DNA of 64,000 bases from Cyanosarcina radialis HA8281-LM2 (GCA_019359615.1 JAHHHA010000026.1:1-64000); one strand, 5' to 3'; shown: positions 17,931-26,361, counted from the stretch's first letter. The notes: generated from the sequence alone by a model not told the origin. A program made the numbers and translations.

Positions 17931-18182
17931 ATGGAAATCACAATTGCCAATCTCAGCGAAGAAGATAGAAGAAAACTCGAATATATTCAACAAAAAACCG
18001 ATCGGGATCTACAATCTGCTATCTCAGCTTCAATTGATGCTTACTATCAGAAACTTCACGAAGTTAGCGATCCTCTCAGTCGTCTCAAGCAAAGTCCTTT
18101 GATTGCAAGTTTTCAAGGAGATCCAAATTTAGCAGAAAAATCTGAGGAGATATTTCGCTCCTTGATGAGTGATGAACGATGA
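17931..18182 (+). CDS. Small antitoxin-like protein (VapB role)
   Basis: An 83-residue protein directly before a PIN-domain gene, overlapping it by 4 bp (ATGA). The N-terminus (MEITIANLSEEDRRKLEYIQ) and a middle helix ending SASIDAYYQKLHE suggest a ribbon-helix-helix or related dimerising fold. The C-terminus (SRLKQSPLIASFQGDPNLAE) resembles the tail of VapB-type antitoxins that wraps the toxin. The position and overlap are the main evidence for the antitoxin role. The gene is on the same strand as, and inside, the type I restriction operon. Confidence 0.7.
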   Translation: MEITIANLSEEDRRKLEYIQQKTDRDLQSAISASIDAYYQKLHEVSDPLSRLKQSPLIASFQGDPNLAEKSEEIFRSLMSDER

Positions 18183-18604
18183 TTATTGCTGACACTGGTT
18201 TCTTCCTGGCACTGTTTAATGCTAACGATAATTACCATCAAAGAGCAATTACCGTGTTAAATAGCCTCACTGAATCACTCATCACAACACATCCTGTGAT
18301 TTGCGAAACTTGCTACCTACTAGTTTCTAGGGGTGGCGGGATTAGACAAGAGTGCCAATTTTTAATCGATGTTTCAGAACAGGCTTTCCAAATATTCGAT
18401 CTACAATTCATCCATTTTCAACGAATGGCATCTTTAATTCAGCAGTATGTAGAGTTACCGATGGACTACGCTGACGCTTCACTCGTGGTGCTGGCAGAAC
18501 ACTTGCAACATGGCAAAATTCTTACTGCCGATCGTCGAGATTTCGCAATCTACCGCTGGAATGCTGTTAACCCTTTTGAGAATTTATTCTTAGATTTTGT
18601 ATAA
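18179..18604 (+). CDS. PIN-domain ribonuclease toxin (VapC-like)
   Basis: A 141-residue PIN-domain protein. The acidic active-site residues are in place: D5 (MIIADTGFFLALFN), E43 (VICETCYLL), D99 (DYADASLVVLAEH) and D118/D121 (ILTADRRDF). VapC toxins cleave RNA, often tRNA or rRNA, when the partner antitoxin is lost. It is translationally coupled to the antitoxin by the ATGA overlap. The pair separates hsdS from the Septu-like genes and is flanked by two copies of the hsdS 3' end, which suggests it arrived by insertion or recombination. Confidence 0.85.
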   Translation: MIIADTGFFLALFNANDNYHQRAITVLNSLTESLITTHPVICETCYLLVSRGGGIRQECQFLIDVSEQAFQIFDLQFIHFQRMASLIQQYVELPMDYADASLVVLAEHLQHGKILTADRRDFAIYRWNAVNPFENLFLDFV

Positions 18605-18626
18605 GCGTACTGAATTTCTGACACGC

Positions 18627-18735
18627 GATCGATTCGCTCTCCTCCAAGAACGCCGCACATCCCTAATTTCTGCTACTGTCACAGGACAACTTCAAATTAC
18701 TGACTAGCCCCGTGTTTCTTAAAAGCCTCACCCTC
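18627..18735 (+). pseudogene. Duplicated hsdS 3' end (remnant)
   Basis: The frame ending with TAG at 18705-18707 reads LLQERRTSLISATVTGQLQ then ITD, against LLQERRTSLISAAVTGQLK then IAD at the end of hsdS. The similarity continues past the stop into CCGTGTTTCTTAAAAGCC compared with GCGTGTTCTTCCAAAGCC after hsdS. The copy has no upstream frame and is a remnant. With the true hsdS end at about 17797-17897 it forms a direct repeat of roughly 100 bp flanking the VapBC pair, and it runs into the start of the following ATPase gene. Confidence 0.85.
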
Positions 18736-20004
18736 ACCAACGTTCGTACTTTCAATCATGCTGAATTTAACTTTCAATTCGGCATGAACTTGCTCGTTGG
18801 TATCAACGCGGTGGGCAAATCCACAGTGCTTGATGCCATCCGCATTCTGCTATCCCAATCCCTCCTTAAAGTCTCCCAATGTCGCAGCAAACCCCTTAAA
18901 TTTGAAGACTCAGATATTGCGATCGATAAAAACTACTTGACCGCAGAGATCGGATTTGAAATTGCTGACACTGAATTTCGTTACCTCGTCCATCAGTCAA
19001 GATCGCTATACATAGCAGCATCCGATCGTACAGGCGAAGTTCGCGATCTAGCTTATACCAGCGATCGCCGCGACCTTACCCCTACCGAAAAAGAGATTCC
19101 CAAATCTCTCAAAAACGCACGTCAACAACCCCTAGCCCTCTATTTTTCCGCTCGCCGCGCCCTCGCCAATAGCAACAGATTTACCAGCAAAGCCAAAGGA
19201 CTTGCCGCTGCGTTTGCAGACGCACTCGACCATCGCGAACTTCGCCTCATGGAACTCGCAGACTGGTGGCTTGCCCAAACCGCCCTTGCCGCCGAAAACG
19301 CTCCCAACGCTCAAAGACACTTGGATGCTCTCAACCTCGCCATTAGTCGCACGATCGACACCTGTGCTAACCTTCGCGTCCACCGAGAAACCTTCAATTA
19401 CCAAGACAAAAACGGTAAACTCATTCCCAAAACTGCGATCGCCCTCCTCATCGAAAAATCTGGACAACCCTTTGACTTGGGACAACTTTCTGATGGCGAA
19501 CGGGGTATTCTTGCCCTCGCTCTCGACCTCACCCGCCGACTCTCTCAAGCCAACCCCCACTTAGAAGACCCGCTGCAAGCCCAAGCCGTTGTTCTCATCG
19601 ACGAACTCGATCTGCACCTCCATCCCAAATGGCAACGGGCGATCGTCGAAAAACTCACCAGCACCTTCCCCAACTGCCAATTCATCGCTACCACCCACTC
19701 CCCCCAAATCATCGGCGAAGTCCCTCCAGAAAGCATTATCCTGCTGGAAGAAGGACAGCCACCCCTCCGCCCCAGCCAATCCCTCGGCATGGATACCGAC
19801 TGGATTCTCAAGTACCTCATGGGGGCAACCACCCGCAATCTGGAAACCGAAACCGAACTCAAACGAATTGCCGACCTCATCGAAACTGAAGACTATGACG
19901 AAGCCACTGAGGCGATCGATACCCTGCGCGATCGCATCGGCGAATTTCCCGAACTCGTTCGCCTTCAAACCCGGATCGATCGGCTGCAACTGCTAGGTGA
20001 GTAA
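18712..20004 (+). CDS. ptuA: Septu-like (PtuA-type) AAA/ABC-class ATPase
   Basis: A 430-residue SMC/RecF-like ATPase. The Walker A motif GINAVGKST is at residues 30-38. An ABC-type signature LSDGERGILALAL comes before a Walker B segment VVLIDELDLHLHPKWQ and an H-loop ATTHSPQ. The C-terminal 70 residues are helical and acidic. The next gene, one base later, encodes a TIGR02646-type HNH nuclease. That gene pair is the hallmark of the Septu anti-phage system, in which the ATPase controls the nuclease. The GTG start at 18712 lies inside the duplicated hsdS-end segment. A general RloA-like role cannot be excluded. Confidence 0.75.
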   Translation: MFLKSLTLTNVRTFNHAEFNFQFGMNLLVGINAVGKSTVLDAIRILLSQSLLKVSQCRSKPLKFEDSDIAIDKNYLTAEIGFEIADTEFRYLVHQSRSLYIAASDRTGEVRDLAYTSDRRDLTPTEKEIPKSLKNARQQPLALYFSARRALANSNRFTSKAKGLAAAFADALDHRELRLMELADWWLAQTALAAENAPNAQRHLDALNLAISRTIDTCANLRVHRETFNYQDKNGKLIPKTAIALLIEKSGQPFDLGQLSDGERGILALALDLTRRLSQANPHLEDPLQAQAVVLIDELDLHLHPKWQRAIVEKLTSTFPNCQFIATTHSPQIIGEVPPESIILLEEGQPPLRPSQSLGMDTDWILKYLMGATTRNLETETELKRIADLIETEDYDEATEAIDTLRDRIGEFPELVRLQTRIDRLQLLGE

Positions 20005-20727
20005 ATGAAACGCATTTTTAAAAGTCCCAGTCCCAAAGAACTCACCCAGTGGTTAAAAAGCCAGCAGAAGATTACTCAAGGGAAGAACTGTAGCTATAAA
20101 GACGATCTAGGTACAGATATCAAAGCGATCGTCAAACAGTGCCTCCTCGAAGACCAAGGCTATCTGTGCTGCTACACGGGCATCCGCATCGATCGGGCCC
20201 AATCCCACATCGAACACTTCAAACCTCAGAGTCGCTTCTTTGAAAATCATGAAGATGTAGATTACAACAACCTATTTGCTGCTTTTCCTGGCTCTGACTA
20301 TGAGAAAAAGCACGGCTCTTGTCCCTTTGGGGCTCATGCTAGACGAGACTGGTACGATGAAGACCAATTCATCAGCCCTCTCAGTTCCCACTGCGAAAGT
20401 GCTTTCCACTTCAATCTAAACGGCGAAATTCAAGCATCTCCCAACAATACCGCCGCTAAAACTACGATCGATCGCCTCAACCTCGCCCACGCATCCCTGA
20501 CCGAAATGCGCCAACAGGCGATCGAATCGCTTCTATTTGAATCTGAGATCGGCCTAAAACAAGCTGAAAATCTCTTAGAAAAGATCTACGATCGCAATAC
20601 CAAAGGTCAGTTTCGTCCCTTTTGTTTCGTCCTCAAACAGGCGTGCCAAGAGTATATTCGACGAGGCAAACAAAAGCAAACTCGCAACAAAGCTATCCAA
20701 TCTCAAGGTAAAAGACAAAAAAAATAA
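20005..20727 (+). CDS. ptuB: Septu-like (PtuB-type, TIGR02646) HNH endonuclease
   Basis: A 240-residue HNH-type nuclease. The core is YLCCYTGI (C55, C56), SHIEHFKPQS (H68, E70, H71) and DYNNLFAAF (N88, N89), then SCPFGAH. This is the CxYC/IEHxxP/NL pattern of the TIGR02646 family used as PtuB in Septu systems. The C-terminal third is helical and ends in a Lys/Gln-rich tail. Its ATG follows the ATPase stop directly, so the two are translated together. Inferred role: degrade nucleic acid on phage infection under control of the ATPase. A repeat element follows before the next gene. Confidence 0.78.
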   Translation: MKRIFKSPSPKELTQWLKSQQKITQGKNCSYKDDLGTDIKAIVKQCLLEDQGYLCCYTGIRIDRAQSHIEHFKPQSRFFENHEDVDYNNLFAAFPGSDYEKKHGSCPFGAHARRDWYDEDQFISPLSSHCESAFHFNLNGEIQASPNNTAAKTTIDRLNLAHASLTEMRQQAIESLLFESEIGLKQAENLLEKIYDRNTKGQFRPFCFVLKQACQEYIRRGKQKQTRNKAIQSQGKRQKK

Positions 20728-20775
20728 GCATCTGCGCTTAAATAAAAGGGTACAATAGCAAGTAGTTGAGGAATC

Positions 20776-20852
20776 ATATCAAATCCGGTTAAACACCCAT
20801 AATTAAGATCGATTGTAGTTGGGTTGAACGGAGTGAAACCCAACATCCCAGG
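20776..20852. repeat. AATCCGGTTAAACACCCAT dispersed element
   Basis: The sequence TATCAAATCCGGTTAAACACCCATAATTAAGATCGAT, then GTTGGGTTGAACGGAGTGAAACCCAACA, closely matches 55337-55430. GTTGGGTT and AACCCAAC form an inverted repeat. It interrupts the restriction operon between the HNH gene and the coiled-coil gene and may act as a terminator or attenuator there. Confidence 0.6.
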
Positions 20853-20906
20853 AGAGTTGAGTTTCTGAGAAAATAGCTAAAAATTGACAATTATAACAAT
20901 AAGATT

Positions 20907-21194
20907 ATGACAGCATCGAACGTACCAAACGATCGCGATCGGGAAATCGATCGCCAGTTTAGAGATTTAAGTCGCAGGGTTGACCGACTGGAATACGCCC
21001 AAATCACTCCTCAAGAGTTTACGAGAGCATTCGATCGCGTGTATGACGAAATCGATGCCCTTGAAGACACCGTGAACGAACGATTCGATCGAGTTGATGA
21101 GAGATTCGAGCGGCTTGAAGGCGAGGTCAGAGAATTAAATCGCAAATTTGACATTGTGATGCAACATATTACCGGACAAGGAGGAACGAGCTAA
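20907..21194 (+). CDS. Small coiled-coil protein inside the restriction operon
   Basis: A 95-residue, highly charged protein predicted to be almost entirely coiled coil: DREIDRQFRDLSRRVDRLEY, then EIDALEDTVNERFDRVDERF and LEGEVRELNRKFD repeat the abcdefg heptad pattern. There is no catalytic motif. It is 17 bp upstream of hsdR on the same strand. Similar small coiled-coil proteins are common in cyanobacteria, and I cannot assign a function. A link with restriction or with the Septu-like pair is suggested only by position. Confidence 0.65.
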   Translation: MTASNVPNDRDREIDRQFRDLSRRVDRLEYAQITPQEFTRAFDRVYDEIDALEDTVNERFDRVDERFERLEGEVRELNRKFDIVMQHITGQGGTS

Positions 21195-21211
21195 TTTAAG
21201 GGGGCGAAACC

Positions 21212-24200
21212 ATGAGCGTTCATACTGAAGCTAGTTTTGAAAGCGCGATCGAAACCCACCTGCTCGATCGCGGCTACACTCGCCTCAATCCCAAAAAATT
21301 CGACTGCGATCGCGCCCTTTTCCCCGACCCCGCCATTAGCTTCATCCAGCAAACCCAAGCTAAAGAGTGGGAACGCCTCGAAAAACTCCACGGTGACAAC
21401 ACCGCTACTCAAATCCTCGCCGACCTCTGCAAATGGCTCGATACCTACGGTAGCCTGCAAGTTTTGCGCCACGGGTTCAAATGCTACGGTCGCACCCTCC
21501 GCATCGCCACTTTTAAAGCCGCCCACAGCCTCAACCCGGAACTCGAAGCTCAATACCAAGCCAACCAACTCACTATTACTCGCCAACTCCAATACCGCAA
21601 ACCCAGTAAAAAAACTAAATCTACCTACAGCACGGGTACTGACACCAAAAGCGGCATTATCGACTTAACCATCAGCCTCAACGGTATCCCGATCGTTACC
21701 CTGGAACTGAAAAATCCCCTCACCGGGCAAACTGCCGAAGACGCAAAGCAGCAATACTGCCAAGATCGCGACCCCCGCGAACCCATCTTTGAATTCAAGC
21801 GCCGTAGCCTAGTCCATTTTGCCCTCGATACCGAAGTCGCGTGGATGACTACCCGCCTTGCCGGAAACGCCACCTACTTTCTGCCCTTCAACCGAGGTAA
21901 CGATGGCGGCGCGGGCAACCCGCTAGACCCCACAGGCCGCACCTACCGCACCGCTTACTTGTGGGAAGAAGTCTTACAGCGGGATAGTTGCCTCGACTTG
22001 TTCGCCCGCTTCCTCCACATCCAAATCGACGACAAGCAAGACGACGACGGCCGGAAATTCAAAAAAGAAACCCTCATATTCCCCCGCTACCACCAACTCC
22101 AAGCCGTTCGCACCCTCACCCAAGCCGCCCAGCAAGAAGGGATCGGGCACAACTACTTAATCGAACACTCGGCTGGGAGCGGTAAAAGCAACACCATCGG
22201 CTGGCTCGCCCATCGCCTGGCCTCCCTTCACAACCAAGCCAACGATCGCCTCTTCGATAGCGTCATTGTCATCACCGACCGCCGCGTCCTCGATCGACAA
22301 CTGCAAAACACGATCTACCAATTCGAGCATCGTCAGGGTGTCGTCCAAAAAATCGATAAAGACTCCAAACAACTGACTCAAGCCCTAGAATCTGCTGTCC
22401 CCATTATTATCACCACCCTGCAAAAATTTCCCCACGTCGCCAAACAACTCCTCAAACTCGCCGAAGAACGCGGCAGCACTACATTACCCACTCGCCGCTG
22501 TGCCATCATCATTGACGAGGCCCACAGTTCCCAATCTGGCCAAACCGCGATCGAACTCAAAAGCGTTCTCGGTGGCGAACAACTGCAACAAGCAGCCAAA
22601 CAACAGGCAGAAGAGGAAGGTTTAGCAGATTTGGCGGAACTTTTTAGAACCATGGCAGCGCGATCGCATCAAGCCAATCTCAGTTTTTTCGCCTTTACCG
22701 CTACTCCCAAACACAAAACCCTCAAATTCTTCGGTCGCGACGGCCAAGCTTTTCACCAATACACCATGCGCCAAGCGATTGAAGAGGGCTTCATCATGGA
22801 TGTGTTGCAAAACTACACTACCTACAAAACTTATTACAAACTCATCCACAACTGTGCCGAAGATCCTCACGTCGAGCGCAAAGCGGCTGCCGCCGCCCTG
22901 GCCCGCTTCCTGCGCCTCCACCCCCACAACATCGCCCAAAAGACCGAAATCGCGATCGAACATTTTCACGCCGTCACCCGTCACAAAATTGGCGGCAGAG
23001 CCAAAGCCATGGTGGTCGCCGGATCTCGCCTCGAAGCAGTGCGCTACAAGCAAAGTTTCGATCGCTACATCCAAGAAAAAGGCTACCCGATTAAATCCCT
23101 GGTGGCCTTTTCGGGCATAGTTGAAGATGACAAAATTGCGGGTCAGGTTTACACCGAAGAAATTATGAACGGCATCCGGGAAAGCGAACTGCCCGATCGA
23201 TTCGCCACTAACGATTACCAAGTCTTACTCGTGGCTGAGAAATACCAAACTGGTTTCGACCAACCTTTACTTCACAGTATGTATATCGATCGCCGTCTTG
23301 CAGGTATCCAAGCCGTCCAAACTCTCTCTCGCCTCAACCGCATCCATCCCCTTAAAGAAGACACCTTCGTTCTCGATTTCGTCAACGATCGCGAAGAAAT
23401 CCGCGCCGCGTTCGGGCAGTTCTACGAAGGGGCAGAAATGGGGGAGGAAGCCACGCCAGAGCAGCTTTACCAATTAATCGCCGAGCTAGATCGAGCCGGA
23501 ATTTACCTGAACGAAGAGGTCGATCGCTTCTGTAGCATCTATTTCAAACCCAAAAAACGCCAAAATCAGTCCGACCATCAGGCGATGAATGCGGCGCTAG
23601 ATCCTGCTGTCGATCGCTTTATTCACTGGCAAACCGATAACCCCGATGCTGCGACTATCTGGCGCGATCGACTTACTGCCTTCCGCCATCTCTACACCTT
23701 TCTCAGCCAAGTCATTCCCTACCAAGACTCCGACCTCGAAAAACGCTACGTCTTCCTTCGCTACCTATCTACCAAACTTCCTCGACGCGATCGCCAACTG
23801 CAATACGACTTCGATGGCGAGATTCAACTTGAATACTATCGCCTGCAAAAAATTAGCGAAGGCTCGATCGACCTCAAACCAGGTTACAGCCATCCTCTAG
23901 ACGGCCCCAAAGCAGTCGGTAGCGGTCGGGTTAAAGAAAGCAGCGTTCTACTCTCTCAACTCGTAGACATCATCAACGATCGCTGCGGTACTGACTTCAA
24001 CCACGCAGACCAACTCTTCTTCGACCAGTTAGTTGAAACTGCGGTCAATTCCGACGAACTACAACAAGCCGCCAAAGCTAACTCCAAAGATAACTTCGAT
24101 CTCTTATTCAAGCAAGTTCTCCAACTTTTGTTGGTCGAGAGAGTCGATCGAAATGAAGCCATTTTTGCCCAGTATATGAACGATCGCGCCTTCCAAAACG

Positions 24201-24253
24201 TGGTCGCTGACTGGTTGAGCGCAGAAGTCTATCAACGGCTGAGCAAACTATAG
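21212..24253 (+). CDS. hsdR: Type I restriction-modification endonuclease subunit HsdR
   Basis: HsdR translocates and cuts DNA in the type I complex. The 1013-residue protein has an N-terminal nuclease domain with GIIDLTISLNGIPIVTLELK (about 147-168; D and ExK of the PD-(D/E)XK site). Two RecA-like helicase domains follow, with Walker A SAGSGKSN (about 320), DEAH (about 434) and a TATP motif (FTATPKH). The second domain includes EKYQTGFDQPLLHSMYIDRR and TLSRLNRI. The C-terminal helical region of about 250 residues binds the methyltransferase core. The frame is intact, so the system may be functional. It is the last gene of the island. Confidence 0.95.
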   Translation: MSVHTEASFESAIETHLLDRGYTRLNPKKFDCDRALFPDPAISFIQQTQAKEWERLEKLHGDNTATQILADLCKWLDTYGSLQVLRHGFKCYGRTLRIATFKAAHSLNPELEAQYQANQLTITRQLQYRKPSKKTKSTYSTGTDTKSGIIDLTISLNGIPIVTLELKNPLTGQTAEDAKQQYCQDRDPREPIFEFKRRSLVHFALDTEVAWMTTRLAGNATYFLPFNRGNDGGAGNPLDPTGRTYRTAYLWEEVLQRDSCLDLFARFLHIQIDDKQDDDGRKFKKETLIFPRYHQLQAVRTLTQAAQQEGIGHNYLIEHSAGSGKSNTIGWLAHRLASLHNQANDRLFDSVIVITDRRVLDRQLQNTIYQFEHRQGVVQKIDKDSKQLTQALESAVPIIITTLQKFPHVAKQLLKLAEERGSTTLPTRRCAIIIDEAHSSQSGQTAIELKSVLGGEQLQQAAKQQAEEEGLADLAELFRTMAARSHQANLSFFAFTATPKHKTLKFFGRDGQAFHQYTMRQAIEEGFIMDVLQNYTTYKTYYKLIHNCAEDPHVERKAAAAALARFLRLHPHNIAQKTEIAIEHFHAVTRHKIGGRAKAMVVAGSRLEAVRYKQSFDRYIQEKGYPIKSLVAFSGIVEDDKIAGQVYTEEIMNGIRESELPDRFATNDYQVLLVAEKYQTGFDQPLLHSMYIDRRLAGIQAVQTLSRLNRIHPLKEDTFVLDFVNDREEIRAAFGQFYEGAEMGEEATPEQLYQLIAELDRAGIYLNEEVDRFCSIYFKPKKRQNQSDHQAMNAALDPAVDRFIHWQTDNPDAATIWRDRLTAFRHLYTFLSQVIPYQDSDLEKRYVFLRYLSTKLPRRDRQLQYDFDGEIQLEYYRLQKISEGSIDLKPGYSHPLDGPKAVGSGRVKESSVLLSQLVDIINDRCGTDFNHADQLFFDQLVETAVNSDELQQAAKANSKDNFDLLFKQVLQLLLVERVDRNEAIFAQYMNDRAFQNVVADWLSAEVYQRLSKL

Positions 24254-24317
24254 CGAACCTAGATCGGTTGTAATATTTCCGGCTCCTCTCTCCCATAAAA
24301 AGAAACTTCGATTTCAG

Positions 24318-24986
24318 ATGATTGAGAATAAAATTAGGGTGTTAGTCGTAGACGATCGCTCGATCGTGCGTCAAGGGTTGACAAGTTTGCTGGATGCCAA
24401 ACCCGATTTAGAAGTTGTAGGAGAAGCAGAAAACGGGCAACAAGCGATCGCGCTGGTAGAAGCCCTTCAGCCGGACGTGGTATTGATGGACGTGCGGATG
24501 CCCGTGATGGATGGAGTGGCTGCCACCCGACAAATTTCTCAACAATTTAGTCAAACTAAGGTCTTAGTTCTCAGCACTTTCGATGACGATGAATACGTGT
24601 CTCAAGCGATGCGAGTTGGGGCGCGAGGCTATCTGCTCAAAGACATCCATTCTGACGATCTCGCTGCCGCCATTCGCGCCGTGCATAAAGGCTACACCCA
24701 ACTAGGTCCTGGATTGCTCGAAAAAGCGATTGCCCCTAATTCACCTCCGATTCCTACTGAACCGACTCACTTACCGCCGGAATTAGCTGGGTTGACACCG
24801 AGAGAACGCGAGGTTCTGAGTTTAATCGTTGCTGGGGAGAGCAATCGCGAGATCGCTCAATCGCTCTATATTTCAGAGCGAACGGTCAAAAATCACATCA
24901 CTCATATTCTCAGCCAGTTGAACGTGCGCGATCGCACTCAAGCTGCAATGTTCGCTAGTCCATTTCTATCTCTGCTATCAGATTGA
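24318..24986 (+). CDS. NarL/LuxR-type response regulator
   Basis: A 222-residue regulator. The N-terminal receiver domain has VLVVDDRSIVRQGL and phospho-acceptor D58 in VLMDVRMPVMDG, with the conserved Lys in GYLLKDIHSDDLA. The C-terminal LuxR HTH is LTPREREVLSLIVAGESNRE followed by RTVKNHITHILSQL. This is the expected partner type for the HisKA_3 kinase at 12832, and there is no other NarL-type regulator in the window. It lies 64 bp after hsdR on the same strand, so it may now be read partly from the restriction operon. Confidence 0.93.
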   Translation: MIENKIRVLVVDDRSIVRQGLTSLLDAKPDLEVVGEAENGQQAIALVEALQPDVVLMDVRMPVMDGVAATRQISQQFSQTKVLVLSTFDDDEYVSQAMRVGARGYLLKDIHSDDLAAAIRAVHKGYTQLGPGLLEKAIAPNSPPIPTEPTHLPPELAGLTPREREVLSLIVAGESNREIAQSLYISERTVKNHITHILSQLNVRDRTQAAMFASPFLSLLSD

Positions 24987-24998
24987 CTATCAAGGGAC

Positions 24999-25114
24999 AA
25001 TAGACCTTTTGCACAAATCAAAACTTCGGATCTAAAAGGCTTTTTTGTCCACAGATGAACACAGATAAACACAGATGATTTTGATGAGTTATCGAGTTAT
25101 ATCAAAGGTCTATT
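24999..25114. repeat. 116-bp element with 11-bp terminal inverted repeats
   Basis: AATAGACCTTT at 24999-25009 is mirrored exactly by AAAGGTCTATT at 25104-25114. The interior contains AAATCAAAACTTCGGATCTAAAAG and CCACAGATGAACACAGATAAAC, shared with 7904-8000. The right end overlaps the last codon region of the following minus-strand gene by two bases. The structure is that of a small non-autonomous mobile element or a structured repeat. Confidence 0.55.
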
Positions 25115-26324
25115 AATGACAAAACTTTTCGACGCAACGAGCAAATATTTCTACTCCCATCGAAAGAGCGGTTTCGTCAAAATCAAATCGGGGATGATGA
25201 TGGGGATAAGCTAAGTTTTTGCTGGGATTAGCCGAGCCTAAAAAGAAATAGCAACCTGGAACCGCCTCTAAGAAGAAAGACATATCCTCGCCGCCCATAG
25301 TTTGACATTCTGGCACTACACCTACAGGAGTTTCTATTACATCTGAAGCTACAGAACGGACGAGTTCGGCTATTTGAGGATCGTTAATTACTGGGGGATA
25401 AAGATGCCAGTAATTTAACTCGTAACTCGCCCCGTGACTCTGGCAAATTCCAGCTACGATCTGCTCGATTCGGCGGGCAAAATATCCAGCTAAATTTGGA
25501 TTGAAATACCTGACCGTGCCGCTGAGTTTGGCAGTATCGGCAATAACATTGAGCGCAGTGCCAGCATGAAATTCGCCCACGCTGACAACTGCTGATTCTA
25601 GCGGATCGACGTTGCGAGCGACGATCGCTTGCAAGGCATTGACGATTTGGCTGCCCACGACGATCGAATCGATAGTTTGATGGGGCATAGCACCGTGTCC
25701 GCCTTGACCGAAAATCGTGCAGCGAAATGACTCTACTGCTGCCATTAAAGCGCCGCTGCGAACGCCGACAGTACCGAGGGGTAAATTATTCCACAGATGC
25801 AGTCCGATAATGGCCTCGACATCGGGATTGGTTAATACTCCAGCTTCTACCATCGGCTTAGCCCCACCCGGTCCTTCTTCGGCTGGCTGGAAGACGATTT
25901 TCACCGTTCCCGCGAAGTTTTGCCGATGCTGGGAAAGATAGTAAGCCGTCCCCAGAGCGATCGCAACGTGGCCGTCGTGCCCGCAAGCGTGCATCTGGCC
26001 GTCGTGGAGCGATCGATATGGCACGTCATTTTCTTCTTGAATTGGTAGGGCATCCATATCGGCCCGAATGGCCAAGACTCGTCCGGGTTGACGGCCGGAA
26101 ATTGTAGCCACTATTCCGGTTTGGGCGATTCCAGTTTGATGCTCGATTCCCCATTCGGTCAGTTTTTGAGAGACGAATTCAGCCGTCAGTAGTTCGCGAA
26201 AACCGAGTTCGGGGCGTTGGTGCAATTGCCGCCGCCATGCCACTAATTGCGGCTGTAACTCTTGGATTGGCGATCGAATGCGAGATACATCAACTGGCAG
26301 CGGACTTAAAGAAGTAGAAACCAT
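25113..26324 (-). CDS. M20-family amidohydrolase (N-acyl amino acid hydrolase type)
   Basis: A 403-residue metallo-amidohydrolase of the M20D group (IAA-amino acid, hippurate or N-acetyl-amino acid hydrolases). The metal and catalytic motifs are present: MHACGHDGHVAIALGTA, VFQPAEEGPGGAKPMVEAG with the catalytic Glu pair, and the C-terminal YPHHHPRFDFDETAL. The middle dimerisation domain starts near GGHGAMPHQTIDSIV. It releases an amino acid from an N-acyl conjugate; the actual substrate is not determined by sequence. The stop lies at the border of the 24999-25114 repeat element. Confidence 0.9.
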   Translation of the reverse strand: MVSTSLSPLPVDVSRIRSPIQELQPQLVAWRRQLHQRPELGFRELLTAEFVSQKLTEWGIEHQTGIAQTGIVATISGRQPGRVLAIRADMDALPIQEENDVPYRSLHDGQMHACGHDGHVAIALGTAYYLSQHRQNFAGTVKIVFQPAEEGPGGAKPMVEAGVLTNPDVEAIIGLHLWNNLPLGTVGVRSGALMAAVESFRCTIFGQGGHGAMPHQTIDSIVVGSQIVNALQAIVARNVDPLESAVVSVGEFHAGTALNVIADTAKLSGTVRYFNPNLAGYFARRIEQIVAGICQSHGASYELNYWHLYPPVINDPQIAELVRSVASDVIETPVGVVPECQTMGGEDMSFFLEAVPGCYFFLGSANPSKNLAYPHHHPRFDFDETALSMGVEIFARCVEKFCH

Positions 26325-26361
26325 TTGCAGTTCTCATTTACTGGATAGCGATCGCTTTAAA

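Noticed and set aside
22622-23221. Minus-strand frame of 199 codons inside hsdR
   Set aside because: It is a shadow frame; hsdR motifs are on the plus strand through the same bases.
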